The notes under the pieces were generated by a model, which saw only the letters and a program-made list of their open reading frames with translations, did no database searches and had not been told where the DNA came from. From UBA1926 sp002337215 (GTDB taxonomy: Bacteria > Planctomycetota > Phycisphaerae > Phycisphaerales > UBA1924), in the NCBI GenBank assembly GCA_963973795.1, contig CAXBAF010000032.1, forward strand, positions 1-39,578: a stretch of DNA of 39,578 nt, in the 5' to 3' direction. Made by a program: the position numbers and the translations under genes. Positions within the stretch are counted from its first letter, which is position 1, and every line of letters starts with the position of its first letter. This document shows positions 32,409 through 39,578 of the stretch, in pieces.

Positions 32409-33088
32409 CATGCGCTGCTGTCGGACGCGAGATCCGCGTCGGCGTCTCGCACCGCTTCGCAGAACGCCCGGATCGCGACGTGGTCCTTCACGCCGGGCGC
32501 GGTTTCCACCCCGCTGGAAACGTCCACCGCCCAGGGGCGGCATGCGCGGATCGCCTCGCCCACGTTGTCGGGCGTCAGCCCCCCGGCGACGATGATCGGC
32601 TTGGGGAGCGGCAGGCTCTTCACAGCGTCCGCGAGCCGAGACCAGTCGAACGACTCGCCCGCCCCGCCCGTGGAACCATCGACGAGGATCGCCGATACCT
32701 CCGGGAGCCGGCACCACCGGCGGAGCTCACGATCGATCACGTCCGCGTCGAATCGGAATGCCTTGATCACACCCGGGCCGCACGCGGCGACTGTCCGATC
32801 GTCCTCGTCGCCGTGGAGTTGCATGAGCTCGCAGGGGCACCGCTGCTCAAGGTCCGCGAACTCATCGATACTGAGATTGCGGACGACGCCCACCGTGTTC
32901 ACCATCGGGGGCAGGCCGTACATGATCGAGGCCGCGTCCTCCGGAGCGATCGTGCGAGGCAGCTTGGGCACAAGGATAAACCCGATCGCGTCCGCCCCCG
33001 CCTCCGCGGCGACACCCGCGGATTCCGCATCCTTGATCCCGCACACCTTGATCCGCGTCCGCACGCGGCCCGTTCCCGTTCTGCTCAC
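32408..33088 (-). CDS. trpF: Phosphoribosylanthranilate isomerase
   Basis: TIM-barrel enzyme for the third step of tryptophan synthesis, converting PRA to CdRP by Amadori rearrangement. The general base is C16 in IKVCGI and the general acid D137 in ILVDGS. The phosphate-binding segments IIVAGGLTPDNV and VDVSSGVET are present. Length (226) is typical, with an Asp/Ala tail. It starts with GTG in a GTGA overlap with the rhomboid gene stop, so it is translated from the rhomboid transcript. No other trp gene is nearby, as is common for scattered trp genes outside enterobacteria. Confidence 0.94.
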   Translation of the reverse strand: MSRTGTGRVRTRIKVCGIKDAESAGVAAEAGADAIGFILVPKLPRTIAPEDAASIMYGLPPMVNTVGVVRNLSIDEFADLEQRCPCELMQLHGDEDDRTVAACGPGVIKAFRFDADVIDRELRRWCRLPEVSAILVDGSTGGAGESFDWSRLADAVKSLPLPKPIIVAGGLTPDNVGEAIRACRPWAVDVSSGVETAPGVKDHVAIRAFCEAVRDADADLASDSSA

Positions 33089-34347
33089 GCCCGTTCTCCC
33101 GGTTTCGTATCGGTGGACCCGCCGCCGGGCCCGATCTCAGCGAGTTCTGATTCGGCCAGCGCCCGCAGGTCGCTGTCATTCGTCGATTCGATCGCTTCGC
33201 CGAGCAGCCGCCTCGCGCGTCCCGAGGCCCCGATCGACGCGCACATCCGCGCCAGGAGCACGCGGATCTGCGGCGACTCCGGGTCCTTTGGATAGGCACC
33301 GAGAAAGTCGTCGAACGCCCGGATCGCGAGCGAGGTATCGCCGATGGTGGCAAGATGCGTGCCGAGCCGGTACTGGGCATTTCTCGCCAGCGTGACGGCC
33401 GAACGCGACGAGGCGTGCTTCTCGATCAACACCCTGTATGCGCGCACCGCCTCGTCCATCTTGTTGCGGGAGAGCGCCGAACTGACGGCAGCCCGATCCG
33501 TCCCCACGGCCTCGGTCCGCTCGTCAAGCGGCACGGGTTTCGATGTTCTCCCCGCCGCCCGCCCCGCCGGCCGATCAGCCGCGGGGTCTGCAACCCGGCG
33601 GTCGTACTTCGACCGCGGTGCGTTCCGCCGCAGGGGAGACCGGTCGGAGATCTGTCCCGCTGCCCGGAACTCCCGCCGTCGTTTCGCGTGCTTGGAGATC
33701 GAGAACAGGTCGTACGGCTCCCGTGGGATCAGCCCCGTCGTGAGCAGCGCGAAGGCGACCGCGAAGCCGAACGCATATCCCGCGAGGTGCGCCGCGGTGG
33801 CAACGTTGCCCGCGTTCCCGCTCACGCTCGCGAAGATGTTCCATGCGACCTGGAGCCCGATGAAGAACCACGCGGGCGCCATCATCATCGTGATCAGGAT
33901 CATGAACCACAGCACCCGGATGCGCGTCTTGGGGAAGAGCACGAGGAACGCCCCGGTGACAGCGGAGACCGCGCCCGACGCCCCGATCGCGGGATTGCCG
34001 TCGAGCCAGACCTGACCGAGCCCAGACGCGATCGCGCCGGAGAGGTAGAGCGCCGCGAAGCCGACCCGGCCCAGTCGGTCCTCGACGGGCCGCCCAAAGA
34101 CCCAGAGGAAGAGCATGTTGCCCGCGATGTGCCAGATATCGCCGTGCAGGAAGGCGTAGGTGAGGGGCTGGTAGGCCCTGAGCTCGCCACCCCCGCCGAC
34201 GGCGAACCGGTTGAGCAGGTCGTTGAACGTGCCGTGCGATTGGGCGTACTGCTGGTAGACAAAGGCCGCGAGGCACAGCAGAATGAGCGCCGGCGTGACC
34301 GCCGAGGGCCTGCGGATTGGTCGGTCGGTTCCAAGGGGGATCAACAC
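33085..34347 (-). CDS. Rhomboid family intramembrane serine protease with TPR-like C-terminal region
   Basis: A 420-residue protein. The N-terminal rhomboid domain has about six membrane helices (residues 16-230). The catalytic serine is S124 in IGASGAVS, the histidine is H187 in ATAAHLAGYAFG, and the HGDIWHIAGNMLFLWVFG signature spans 68-85. After a basic, Arg/Ala-rich linker (about 230-290) comes a helical region (about 295-410) with TPR-like repeats, probably a substrate-recruiting cytosolic domain. Start: I choose GTG 34347 because TACAGT lies exactly six bases before it; an ATG at 34380 gives 11 extra residues. It is coupled to trpF. Confidence 0.88.
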   Translation of the reverse strand: MLIPLGTDRPIRRPSAVTPALILLCLAAFVYQQYAQSHGTFNDLLNRFAVGGGGELRAYQPLTYAFLHGDIWHIAGNMLFLWVFGRPVEDRLGRVGFAALYLSGAIASGLGQVWLDGNPAIGASGAVSAVTGAFLVLFPKTRIRVLWFMILITMMMAPAWFFIGLQVAWNIFASVSGNAGNVATAAHLAGYAFGFAVAFALLTTGLIPREPYDLFSISKHAKRRREFRAAGQISDRSPLRRNAPRSKYDRRVADPAADRPAGRAAGRTSKPVPLDERTEAVGTDRAAVSSALSRNKMDEAVRAYRVLIEKHASSRSAVTLARNAQYRLGTHLATIGDTSLAIRAFDDFLGAYPKDPESPQIRVLLARMCASIGASGRARRLLGEAIESTNDSDLRALAESELAEIGPGGGSTDTKPGERA

Positions 34348-34662
34348 GCGGTGACTGTACGGCCCCGCCCCCCGGGGCATGGCCGCGCCGGCAATCAAAC
34401 CGACGCTCCCCGAATCACCGGCATCTTTCGTCCGCCGATCAACGGAAGATCGGCCGCCGATCGGTGGGGGGGCTCGATTCGGGAATCCAATGCGGATCAG
34501 GGAGCGAACCGGACTGTCCGCGGGCCGGTTTCTTTCCCCCGCCGCCGTGCTTTCGGCGGGCCCGTGTATACCCTGTCAACGCCCCGTCGCGCTCCAACTG
34601 GGCCGGCCGGGACGGGCCTCGCACGCCCGCCAAATGATCACGCACCGCAAAGGGATCGCACC
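34348..34662. other. Divergent promoter region between rhomboid and citrate synthase genes
   Basis: 315 bases. Minus-strand -10 TACAGT (34354-34359) for rhomboid. For citrate synthase a -10-like TATACC (34567-34572) is preceded by a hairpin CCCGCCG/CGGCGGG (34538-34560), with Shine-Dalgarno AAAGGGA at 34649-34655. No gene is seen; the long + strand frame running back to 33355 is a GC-driven shadow. Confidence 0.5.
34354..34359 (-). promoter_or_regulatory. Putative -10 element (leaderless rhomboid gene)
   Basis: TACAGT on the minus strand, six bases before a GTG at 34347. Confidence 0.45.
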
Positions 34663-35793
34663 ATGTCGGACTACTCCAAGGGTCTTGAGGGCATCGTTGC
34701 CGCCGAAACCAACATGTCGTTCATCGACGGCCAAAAGGGTATTCTCGAGTACGTCGGGATCCCCATCGGCGATCTCGCGTCCAAGGGCTCGTTTGAGGAA
34801 GCCGTGTTCCTGCTCTGGAACGAGAGGCTCCCAAAGAAGGCTGAACTCGACGCCTTCAACAAGCAGATGCGGGACTACCACGATCTGCCGGCCGGGATGT
34901 CCAACCGCCTGATCAGCCTGCCCATGCAGGCCCACCCGATGCACGTACTCCGCACGATGATCAGCGCGCTCTCGATGCACGACCCCGATCCGAACAGCAT
35001 CGAGCTCGACGAGGTCCGCGACAAAGCGATGAAGATTCTCAGCCGCGCGCCCACGCTCATCGCCTACTTCGACCGCTACCGCCGGGGCTTGCCCCTCGTC
35101 CACCCGCGCAAGGACCTCTCGTTCGCGGGCAACTTCCTCTACATGCTCAACGGCGAGGAGCCCACCGAGGCGATGACCCGCGCCTTCGACATCTGCATGA
35201 TTACCCACGCCGACCACGGGCTGAACAACTCGACCTTCGCCGCCCGCGTCGTCATCTCCACGCTCAGCGACCTCTACTCCGCGCTCACCGCCGCGATCGG
35301 CTCCCTCCGGGGCCCGCTGCACGGCGGCGCCAACGAGGGCGTCATGAAGATGCTCAACGAGATCCCGACCGTCGCCGACGCCGAGGCCTACATCAAGGGC
35401 AAGCTCGAGCGCAAAGAAAAGATCATGGGCTTCGGCCACCGGGTCTACAAGAACACCGATCCGCGTGCGACCGAGCTCAAAACGCTCGCCAAGCAACTCG
35501 CCGAGGACACCGGCAACATGGACCTCTACGAGAAGAGCCACACGATCGAGCAGGTCATGGAAGAGGCCGTCGCCGCCAAGGGCATCTACCCCAACGTCGA
35601 TTTCTATAGCGCGACGACCTACCACTGCATCGGGCTTGAGCTCGACCTGTTCACTCCGATGTTCGCCCTGAGCCGCATCGGCGGCTGGGCCGGCCACATC
35701 CTCGAGCAGCTCGCAGACAACCGCCTCTACCGCCCCGCCGCGAAGTACGTCGGCCCGCACGCTGTCGCCTACACGCCCATGGACAAGCGGTAA
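34663..35793 (+). CDS. gltA: Citrate synthase
   Basis: Condenses oxaloacetate and acetyl-CoA to citrate (TCA cycle entry). A 376-residue type II-like short form without the N-terminal zinc-type domain of E. coli GltA. Catalytic residues: H220 in GPLHGGANE and H259 in GFGHRVYKNTDPR, with D313 in NVDFYSA. The HADHGLNNSTFAAR motif is at 182-195. A strong Shine-Dalgarno AAAGGGA seven bases before the ATG fixes the start. 2-methylcitrate synthase is the close alternative; no prp genes are nearby, so citrate synthase is preferred. Confidence 0.93.
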   Translation: MSDYSKGLEGIVAAETNMSFIDGQKGILEYVGIPIGDLASKGSFEEAVFLLWNERLPKKAELDAFNKQMRDYHDLPAGMSNRLISLPMQAHPMHVLRTMISALSMHDPDPNSIELDEVRDKAMKILSRAPTLIAYFDRYRRGLPLVHPRKDLSFAGNFLYMLNGEEPTEAMTRAFDICMITHADHGLNNSTFAARVVISTLSDLYSALTAAIGSLRGPLHGGANEGVMKMLNEIPTVADAEAYIKGKLERKEKIMGFGHRVYKNTDPRATELKTLAKQLAEDTGNMDLYEKSHTIEQVMEEAVAAKGIYPNVDFYSATTYHCIGLELDLFTPMFALSRIGGWAGHILEQLADNRLYRPAAKYVGPHAVAYTPMDKR

Positions 35794-36219
35794 CGAGCGG
35801 CACACGCGCGAAGTCGCAACGACAACAAACCGTCCTGTCGACGCGCGTGCTGCCGCGCCGCACTCCACGGCCGAACATCGCGTGTCGCCGGTCCGCGAAC
35901 AACGAAATCGGAGAACCCGATTGCCGCGACTGGGTTCCGCGCCGAACCCGGTTCGTGCCCCGCGTTCGCGGGGGGTGATCGCCCACGCTCTGGCGAAGGG
36001 TCCCCGGAGGGGAGCGACGCACGCACGATCGCCTGATCGCCTCTCCTTTGCGTGTCCACCGCGTCTGTGCACCACAGGAAACAACGCCGTAAGCCGCCCG
36101 GATCCGGGTTGCACGCAGCCTTGTTGCGTAGAATGTCGCCGTTTCAGAACCACACACCCGCGGCGGGGGAATCACCCCCTTCCGCATGATTTTGACCGCC
36201 CACGGGAGCGACTCACACC
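35794..36219. other. Intergenic region between citrate synthase and aldolase genes
   Basis: 426 bases without a credible gene. It contains a 13-base palindrome CGAACCCGGTTCG (35943-35955), a hairpin TCCCC/GGGGA (36001-36013), and a -10-like TAGAAT (36129-36134) with TTGCAC 14 bases upstream (36109-36114, shorter than ideal). An 85-base leader then runs to the aldolase ATG with GGGAG about ten bases before it. Confidence 0.5.
36109..36134 (+). promoter_or_regulatory. Candidate fbaB promoter
   Basis: TTGCAC (36109-36114) and TAGAAT (36129-36134). Both hexamers match consensus well, but the 14-base spacer is short; the -10 is the more reliable part. Confidence 0.35.
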
Positions 36220-37320
36220 ATGGCCAACACCACCATCAATGTCAAAGAAGTCCTCGGCGCCGACGCCGAAGCCCTGCTCGGCTACAACAAAGCCGCCGTC
36301 AGCAAGGACCGCCTCCACCTGCCCGGGCCGGACTTCGTCGACCGCATCGTCGCGAGCACCGACCGCAACCAGGCCGTGCTGAACAACTGGCAGCGCATCC
36401 TCAACACCGGCCGCCTGGGCGGCACCGGCTACGTCTCGATCCTCCCCGTCGACCAGGGCATCGAGCACTCCGCGGGCGCGTCCTTCGCCCCCAACCCCGA
36501 CTACTTCGACGCCGACAAGATCATCGAGCTCGCCGTCGAGGGCGGCTGCAACGCCGTCGCCTCCACCTACGGCGTGCTGGGCATGACCGCCCGCAAGTGG
36601 GCCCACAAGATCCCCTACCTCGTCAAGTTCAACCACAACGAACTGATGACCTACCCCAACACCTTCAACCAGATCCCCTTCGGCAACATCCGCCAGTGCT
36701 GGAACATGGGCGCCGCCGCCGTCGGCGCGACGATCTACTTCGGCTCCGAGGAGTCGGGCGAGCAGATCCAGTACGTCGCCGACATGTTCGCCGAGGCCCA
36801 CGAGCTCGGCATGGTCACCGTCCTCTGGTGCTACCTCCGCAACAACAAGTTCAAGGTCGACGGCACCGACTACCACACCGCCGCCGACCTCACCGCCCAG
36901 GCCAACCACCTCGGTGCGACCATCCAGGCCGACATCGTCAAGCAGAAGCTCCCCGAGGTCAACGGCGGGTTCAACGCCCTGAACACCGGCGACTCCTCCT
37001 ACGGCAAGTTCAACAAGAAGATCTACACCGACCTCGCCGGCTGCGACGAGAACGGCAAGGGCGGCCACCCGATCGACCTCTGCCGCTACCAGCTCGTCAA
37101 CCAGTACATGGGCCGCGTTCCCCTCATCAACTCGGGCGGCGCTTCCGCCGGCGCGAGCGACACGAAGGATGCCGTCACCACCGCCGTCGTCAACAAGCGT
37201 GCCGGCGGCATGGGCCTGATCTCGGGCCGCAAGGCCTTCCAACGCCCGATGAACGAGGGCGCCGCCCTGCTCAACGCGATCCAGGACGTCTATCTCGACG
37301 AGAGCGTGACGGTCGCCTGA
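36220..37320 (+). CDS. fbaB: Class I fructose-bisphosphate aldolase (FbaB/DhnA type)
   Basis: Cytosolic aldolase interconverting fructose-1,6-bisphosphate with DHAP and GAP through a lysine Schiff base. It is strongly similar along its whole length (366 residues) to E. coli FbaB as I recall it: LPGPDFVDR, NTGRLGGTGYVSILPVDQGIEHSAG, FGSEESG, TVLWCYLRN, NSGGA and NKRAGGMGLI are all conserved. The probable Schiff-base lysine is K241 in ADIVKQK. Class I bacterial FbaB is often associated with gluconeogenesis. Codon usage is strongly C-ended, like atpA, consistent with high expression. A tight terminator follows, so the gene is probably monocistronic. Confidence 0.95.
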   Translation: MANTTINVKEVLGADAEALLGYNKAAVSKDRLHLPGPDFVDRIVASTDRNQAVLNNWQRILNTGRLGGTGYVSILPVDQGIEHSAGASFAPNPDYFDADKIIELAVEGGCNAVASTYGVLGMTARKWAHKIPYLVKFNHNELMTYPNTFNQIPFGNIRQCWNMGAAAVGATIYFGSEESGEQIQYVADMFAEAHELGMVTVLWCYLRNNKFKVDGTDYHTAADLTAQANHLGATIQADIVKQKLPEVNGGFNALNTGDSSYGKFNKKIYTDLAGCDENGKGGHPIDLCRYQLVNQYMGRVPLINSGGASAGASDTKDAVTTAVVNKRAGGMGLISGRKAFQRPMNEGAALLNAIQDVYLDESVTVA

Positions 37321-37365
37321 TCGAGGGCCTCCGTCGAGGCTCGACAACCTGATCTCATCAACGAG

Positions 37366-37391
37366 CCCCTCGCGCAAGCGAGGGGTTTTTC
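37366..37391 (+). terminator. Rho-independent terminator of fbaB
   Basis: 8-bp stem CCCCTCGC / GCGAGGGG closing a GCAA tetraloop, followed by TTTTTC. Confidence 0.93.
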
Positions 37392-37407
37392 TTGATCTGC
37401 CGAACCA

Positions 37408-39018
37408 TCACCGTTTAAACCAGACTCGACCCCGGCGCACGGTCACTTCCGAGGAAGGGATCTCGACCCGCCCCTTCCAATAGTGATCGAAATCAAACTC
37501 CGTCAACGCAAGCTCGGGGTCCGACTCGATCACGAGCGTCCATGCCTCGCCGGACTCGATCACCCGCGCAACCCGAACGGTGTCACCGTTGAAGTGTGCG
37601 GTTACCGGCAGTATCCCCGCCCAGCCCCATTTGGTGCGTCGGGTCCCGCGCGTCATGCGGAAGGACGCGACGCCTTCGCCTTCGTGCACGAACCAGCACC
37701 GGAACGCGATTGTCATTTCAGGCAGTCGCGATTTGAGATAATCATCGAGTTCGATCTGGACGCCGCACTCAAGAACAATACCTTCGGCGTACCACTCGGG
37801 GTCGACCGCGGGCTCGTGCACCAGCGTGATCTTCAGTGCCTGAGCGACGATCGCGTCGTAGGTCGAATCCGAAACCGGCGTGATCGCCTCATCAATCGTC
37901 GCGACCACGTCGTACTCGTACCTGTTCTCGTAAACATGCCCACCGAGTTTCCCATTCAATCTCGGGTACACAGGCCACTCATCAATATCGTCGGGCACGA
38001 TCAGCCGCGCGTCAAACGAGCCGGAGGCGTCGCCAATCAGAGTCGATGCGTCGCGCCAGGGAATGGACGGTTCGGGCGAAGACCGTGTCGCCGAGTGATC
38101 TTGAAGAAAATCAGTGCGAACCGAATCAGTGACGAGGTTCTCACCCGAACGTAACTCGATGTCAACGGCCATGCGAGGACTACGCATCCAGAGTTCGGAA
38201 CGGTACCAAGCACGCAGTTCGTCGCCGGAAAGACCCTTGGGGCGATCGACAGGGCCCAGCAGCCAGCCATTCCAGAAGCGCCAACTCGTCCACGGCTGTT
38301 CGACGCGGACACGAAACGGAACATCCGCGGGCCACTTATTTCGATACACCACATAGTCCCGCGCGGCCCGCTCACGGATCGTCTCGATCTGTCCAGCGCT
38401 CAGCAGGTTCTGATCCCAGAGGTTGTAGAGATACCGAGTCTGAGCATGGCCCGCATGGACCTCATCGAGCAGCCCGATCTCGTACTGCCCAATTACCCAA
38501 CTAAGCGGCCGACTGATCAATGTTTCTGGCTTGCGAAACGTGTCAGACGGGATCCGACGCTGCAACTCTGCGAGCAGTTGCTCCTTTACGGGTGAAGGCT
38601 TCTTCGTTCTCTGGTTCACCGGCCAATAGCGGGGCGTCGCCGGATCATCAAACATCAGGTGTACACCCACCAACGCCCACGACGGCACCGCCCGCACCCA
38701 TCCGTGCTGCCGAGATTCTTCCCACACGCTCGCCGTGTACGCCCCGAGCCACACAACCAGCGCCGCCGCGATCGGCCAACGATGCCGCCGCGTCCGCCAC
38801 ATCTGTCGACGCGACCGGTGCCGTTTCCCGCACTCCCCGCACACGACCGGAGATTCCCGCGAGACCCCGTCCGCCCCAGGCGTCCCCGTCAGATCAAACC
38901 AGCACTTCCGGCACCGCAGCGCCGCCCGCCCCCGCCAGCCCGGCCGATCCCAAAGCAGCCCGAACGCCAGCAGCACCAGCCCGCCGAGCCCCAGGATCCA
39001 TTGCAAGGCAATCAGCAT
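37408..39018 (-). CDS. Zinc-ribbon membrane protein with large soluble domain, function unknown
   Basis: A 536-residue protein of no family I recognise. First membrane helix at about 3-22, then a cytosolic zinc ribbon (C36-x2-C39 ... C60-x2-C63; CRKCWFDLTG resembles the CVRCGYSLRG of the protein at 5103), a basic stretch, and a second helix at about 82-97. The remaining ~430 residues would be extracytoplasmic and mixed alpha/beta, with no known catalytic motif. Start: ATG 39018 is preceded by TAGACT at six bases (leaderless type); GTG 39024 would add two residues. It is convergent with fbaB. Base use is less biased than in neighbours, suggesting a fast-evolving or low-expressed gene. Confidence 0.75.
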   Translation of the reverse strand: MLIALQWILGLGGLVLLAFGLLWDRPGWRGRAALRCRKCWFDLTGTPGADGVSRESPVVCGECGKRHRSRRQMWRTRRHRWPIAAALVVWLGAYTASVWEESRQHGWVRAVPSWALVGVHLMFDDPATPRYWPVNQRTKKPSPVKEQLLAELQRRIPSDTFRKPETLISRPLSWVIGQYEIGLLDEVHAGHAQTRYLYNLWDQNLLSAGQIETIRERAARDYVVYRNKWPADVPFRVRVEQPWTSWRFWNGWLLGPVDRPKGLSGDELRAWYRSELWMRSPRMAVDIELRSGENLVTDSVRTDFLQDHSATRSSPEPSIPWRDASTLIGDASGSFDARLIVPDDIDEWPVYPRLNGKLGGHVYENRYEYDVVATIDEAITPVSDSTYDAIVAQALKITLVHEPAVDPEWYAEGIVLECGVQIELDDYLKSRLPEMTIAFRCWFVHEGEGVASFRMTRGTRRTKWGWAGILPVTAHFNGDTVRVARVIESGEAWTLVIESDPELALTEFDFDHYWKGRVEIPSSEVTVRRGRVWFKR

Positions 39019-39024
39019 CGACAC

Positions 39025-39030
39025 AGTCTA
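39025..39030 (-). promoter_or_regulatory. Putative -10 element (leaderless zinc-ribbon gene)
   Basis: TAGACT on the minus strand, six bases before the ATG at 39018; same hexamer and spacing as at 5091-5096. Confidence 0.5.
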
Positions 39031-39247
39031 CTTGTCAACCTCGCCGAGGATTCGTCTCTCACCGACTCCCGAGGTGCCGCCTGGAGCTTCCGATAGATCG
39101 CCGCAACGAGAATCTACGGGCTGCTCCTGACCACAATCGCCGGGTGCCACCGCCCGCCGCGGAGCGGCGCGTGGTGCATCCATCGACGGAATCGGAACAC
39201 GTCGCGCCGCACCGCGTTAGCTCGCCACCCAGGCTGTCACATCTCAT

Positions 39248-39578
39248 TCACCGCCCGGCGCTCACCCGCCGGACGAACCGGACCACAAGCGGCAACGCCG
39301 GCTCGACGACACCGCTGTGATCGAACCCGCCCAGTTCTTCGAGTGTCGTATCCGGATGCTCCACGACCTGCATCATGCGCCAGAAGAACGCGTTCTCCTC
39401 GTACCGGCCGAGCAGCTCCTTCTCGCGATCCCCGGTGACAAGCAACATCGGGGGGGCATCGAGCCGGACATGAAACTGCGGAGCGAGGTCATCGACAACC
39501 GCGGTGTGCCCCGCGATCCCTCGCTCCTCGCGCACGGTGAAGTGTGTCACCGTGTGCCCGCTGACCGGCGCGAGGCCC
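39248..39578 (-). CDS. Alpha/beta hydrolase, C-terminal part (5' end outside window)
   Basis: The last ~110 codons of a secreted-type esterase/lipase of the alpha/beta hydrolase fold, open to the right edge of the window. The visible part contains SGHTVTHFTVREERG, then the strand-plus-acid motif PPMLLVTGDREKELLGRYEEN carrying the catalytic Asp, and GGFDHSGVVEP carrying the catalytic His. The nucleophile Ser must lie upstream. The pattern matches the BD-FAE-like carboxylesterase group common in planctomycetes. A GTG at 39550 is internal; the frame continues beyond it. The 229 bases between this gene and the zinc-ribbon gene hold nothing else recognisable. Confidence 0.8.
   Translation of the reverse strand, partial: GLAPVSGHTVTHFTVREERGIAGHTAVVDDLAPQFHVRLDAPPMLLVTGDREKELLGRYEENAFFWRMMQVVEHPDTTLEELGGFDHSGVVEPALPLVVRFVRRVSAGR

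Noticed and set aside
33355..34662. 436-codon in-frame upstream extension of citrate synthase
   Set aside because: It is antisense to the rhomboid gene, Arg/Pro-rich, and the ATG at 34663 has a strong Shine-Dalgarno and the expected family N terminus.
17..39560. dif site, tRNA, rRNA and CRISPR
   Set aside because: I looked for AT-rich XerCD-type palindromes, cloverleaf ends and regularly spaced repeats and found none, although a weak dif variant could be missed by eye.

Overview
The window is very GC-rich and reads as chromosomal DNA from a planctomycete of the class Phycisphaerae. The main evidence is a run of five secreted proteins that all end in the same ~57-residue duplicated tail with a Cys at each end (GVLDLAD ... 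GVFDLAD ... GCP), a degenerate dockerin-like module I associate with this class. Short C-x2-C zinc ribbons fused to membrane segments (two genes) fit the same lineage. No tRNA, rRNA, CRISPR array, insertion sequence or phage gene was seen.

Layout. 1-2.5 kb: a truncated CBS/CorC protein and a translationally coupled DUF21/CNNM membrane protein, then a membrane-anchored thioredoxin. 2.6-8 kb: a minus-strand DUF1015 gene, purQ, a zinc-ribbon membrane protein, and mnmA coupled to a small unknown gene. 8-11.6 kb: a divergent pair of a GT2 glycosyltransferase and a polytopic membrane protein with ALG10-like motifs, then a minus-strand Nfu_N protein coupled to mutY. 11.7-13.8 kb: the diadenylate cyclase gene and its YbbR/CdaR regulator. 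14.1-15.7 kb: a solitary atpA with its own terminator. 16.2-29.5 kb: an island of five large secreted proteins (zinc metalloprotease, GH15 glucoamylase, FG-GAP protein, di-haem cytochrome c peroxidase, subtilase), each ending in the shared tail. 29.6-32.4 kb: a threonine dehydratase/serine racemase-like enzyme and two exported peroxiredoxin-like proteins. 32.4-37.3 kb: minus-strand rhomboid-trpF, then citrate synthase and class I fructose-bisphosphate aldolase. 37.4-39.6 kb: a second zinc-ribbon membrane protein and the 3' end of an alpha/beta hydrolase gene.

How it works together. The housekeeping genes cover purine synthesis, tryptophan synthesis, glycolysis/gluconeogenesis, the TCA cycle, ATP synthesis, tRNA thiolation, base-excision repair and c-di-AMP signalling. 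The island looks like an exo-enzyme set for degrading polymers outside the cytoplasm, unified by one C-terminal module that probably fixes the proteins to a common surface or secretion partner. That partner is not in the window.

Two window-wide patterns stand out. First, seven genes without a clear Shine-Dalgarno have a TANNNT -10-like hexamer ending five or six bases before the start codon, which suggests leaderless transcripts; I used this to choose two minus-strand starts. Second, the + strand is G-rich on the left and C-rich on the right whichever way genes point, crossing over inside the secreted-protein island. That is the direction expected near a replication terminus, though I found no dif site.
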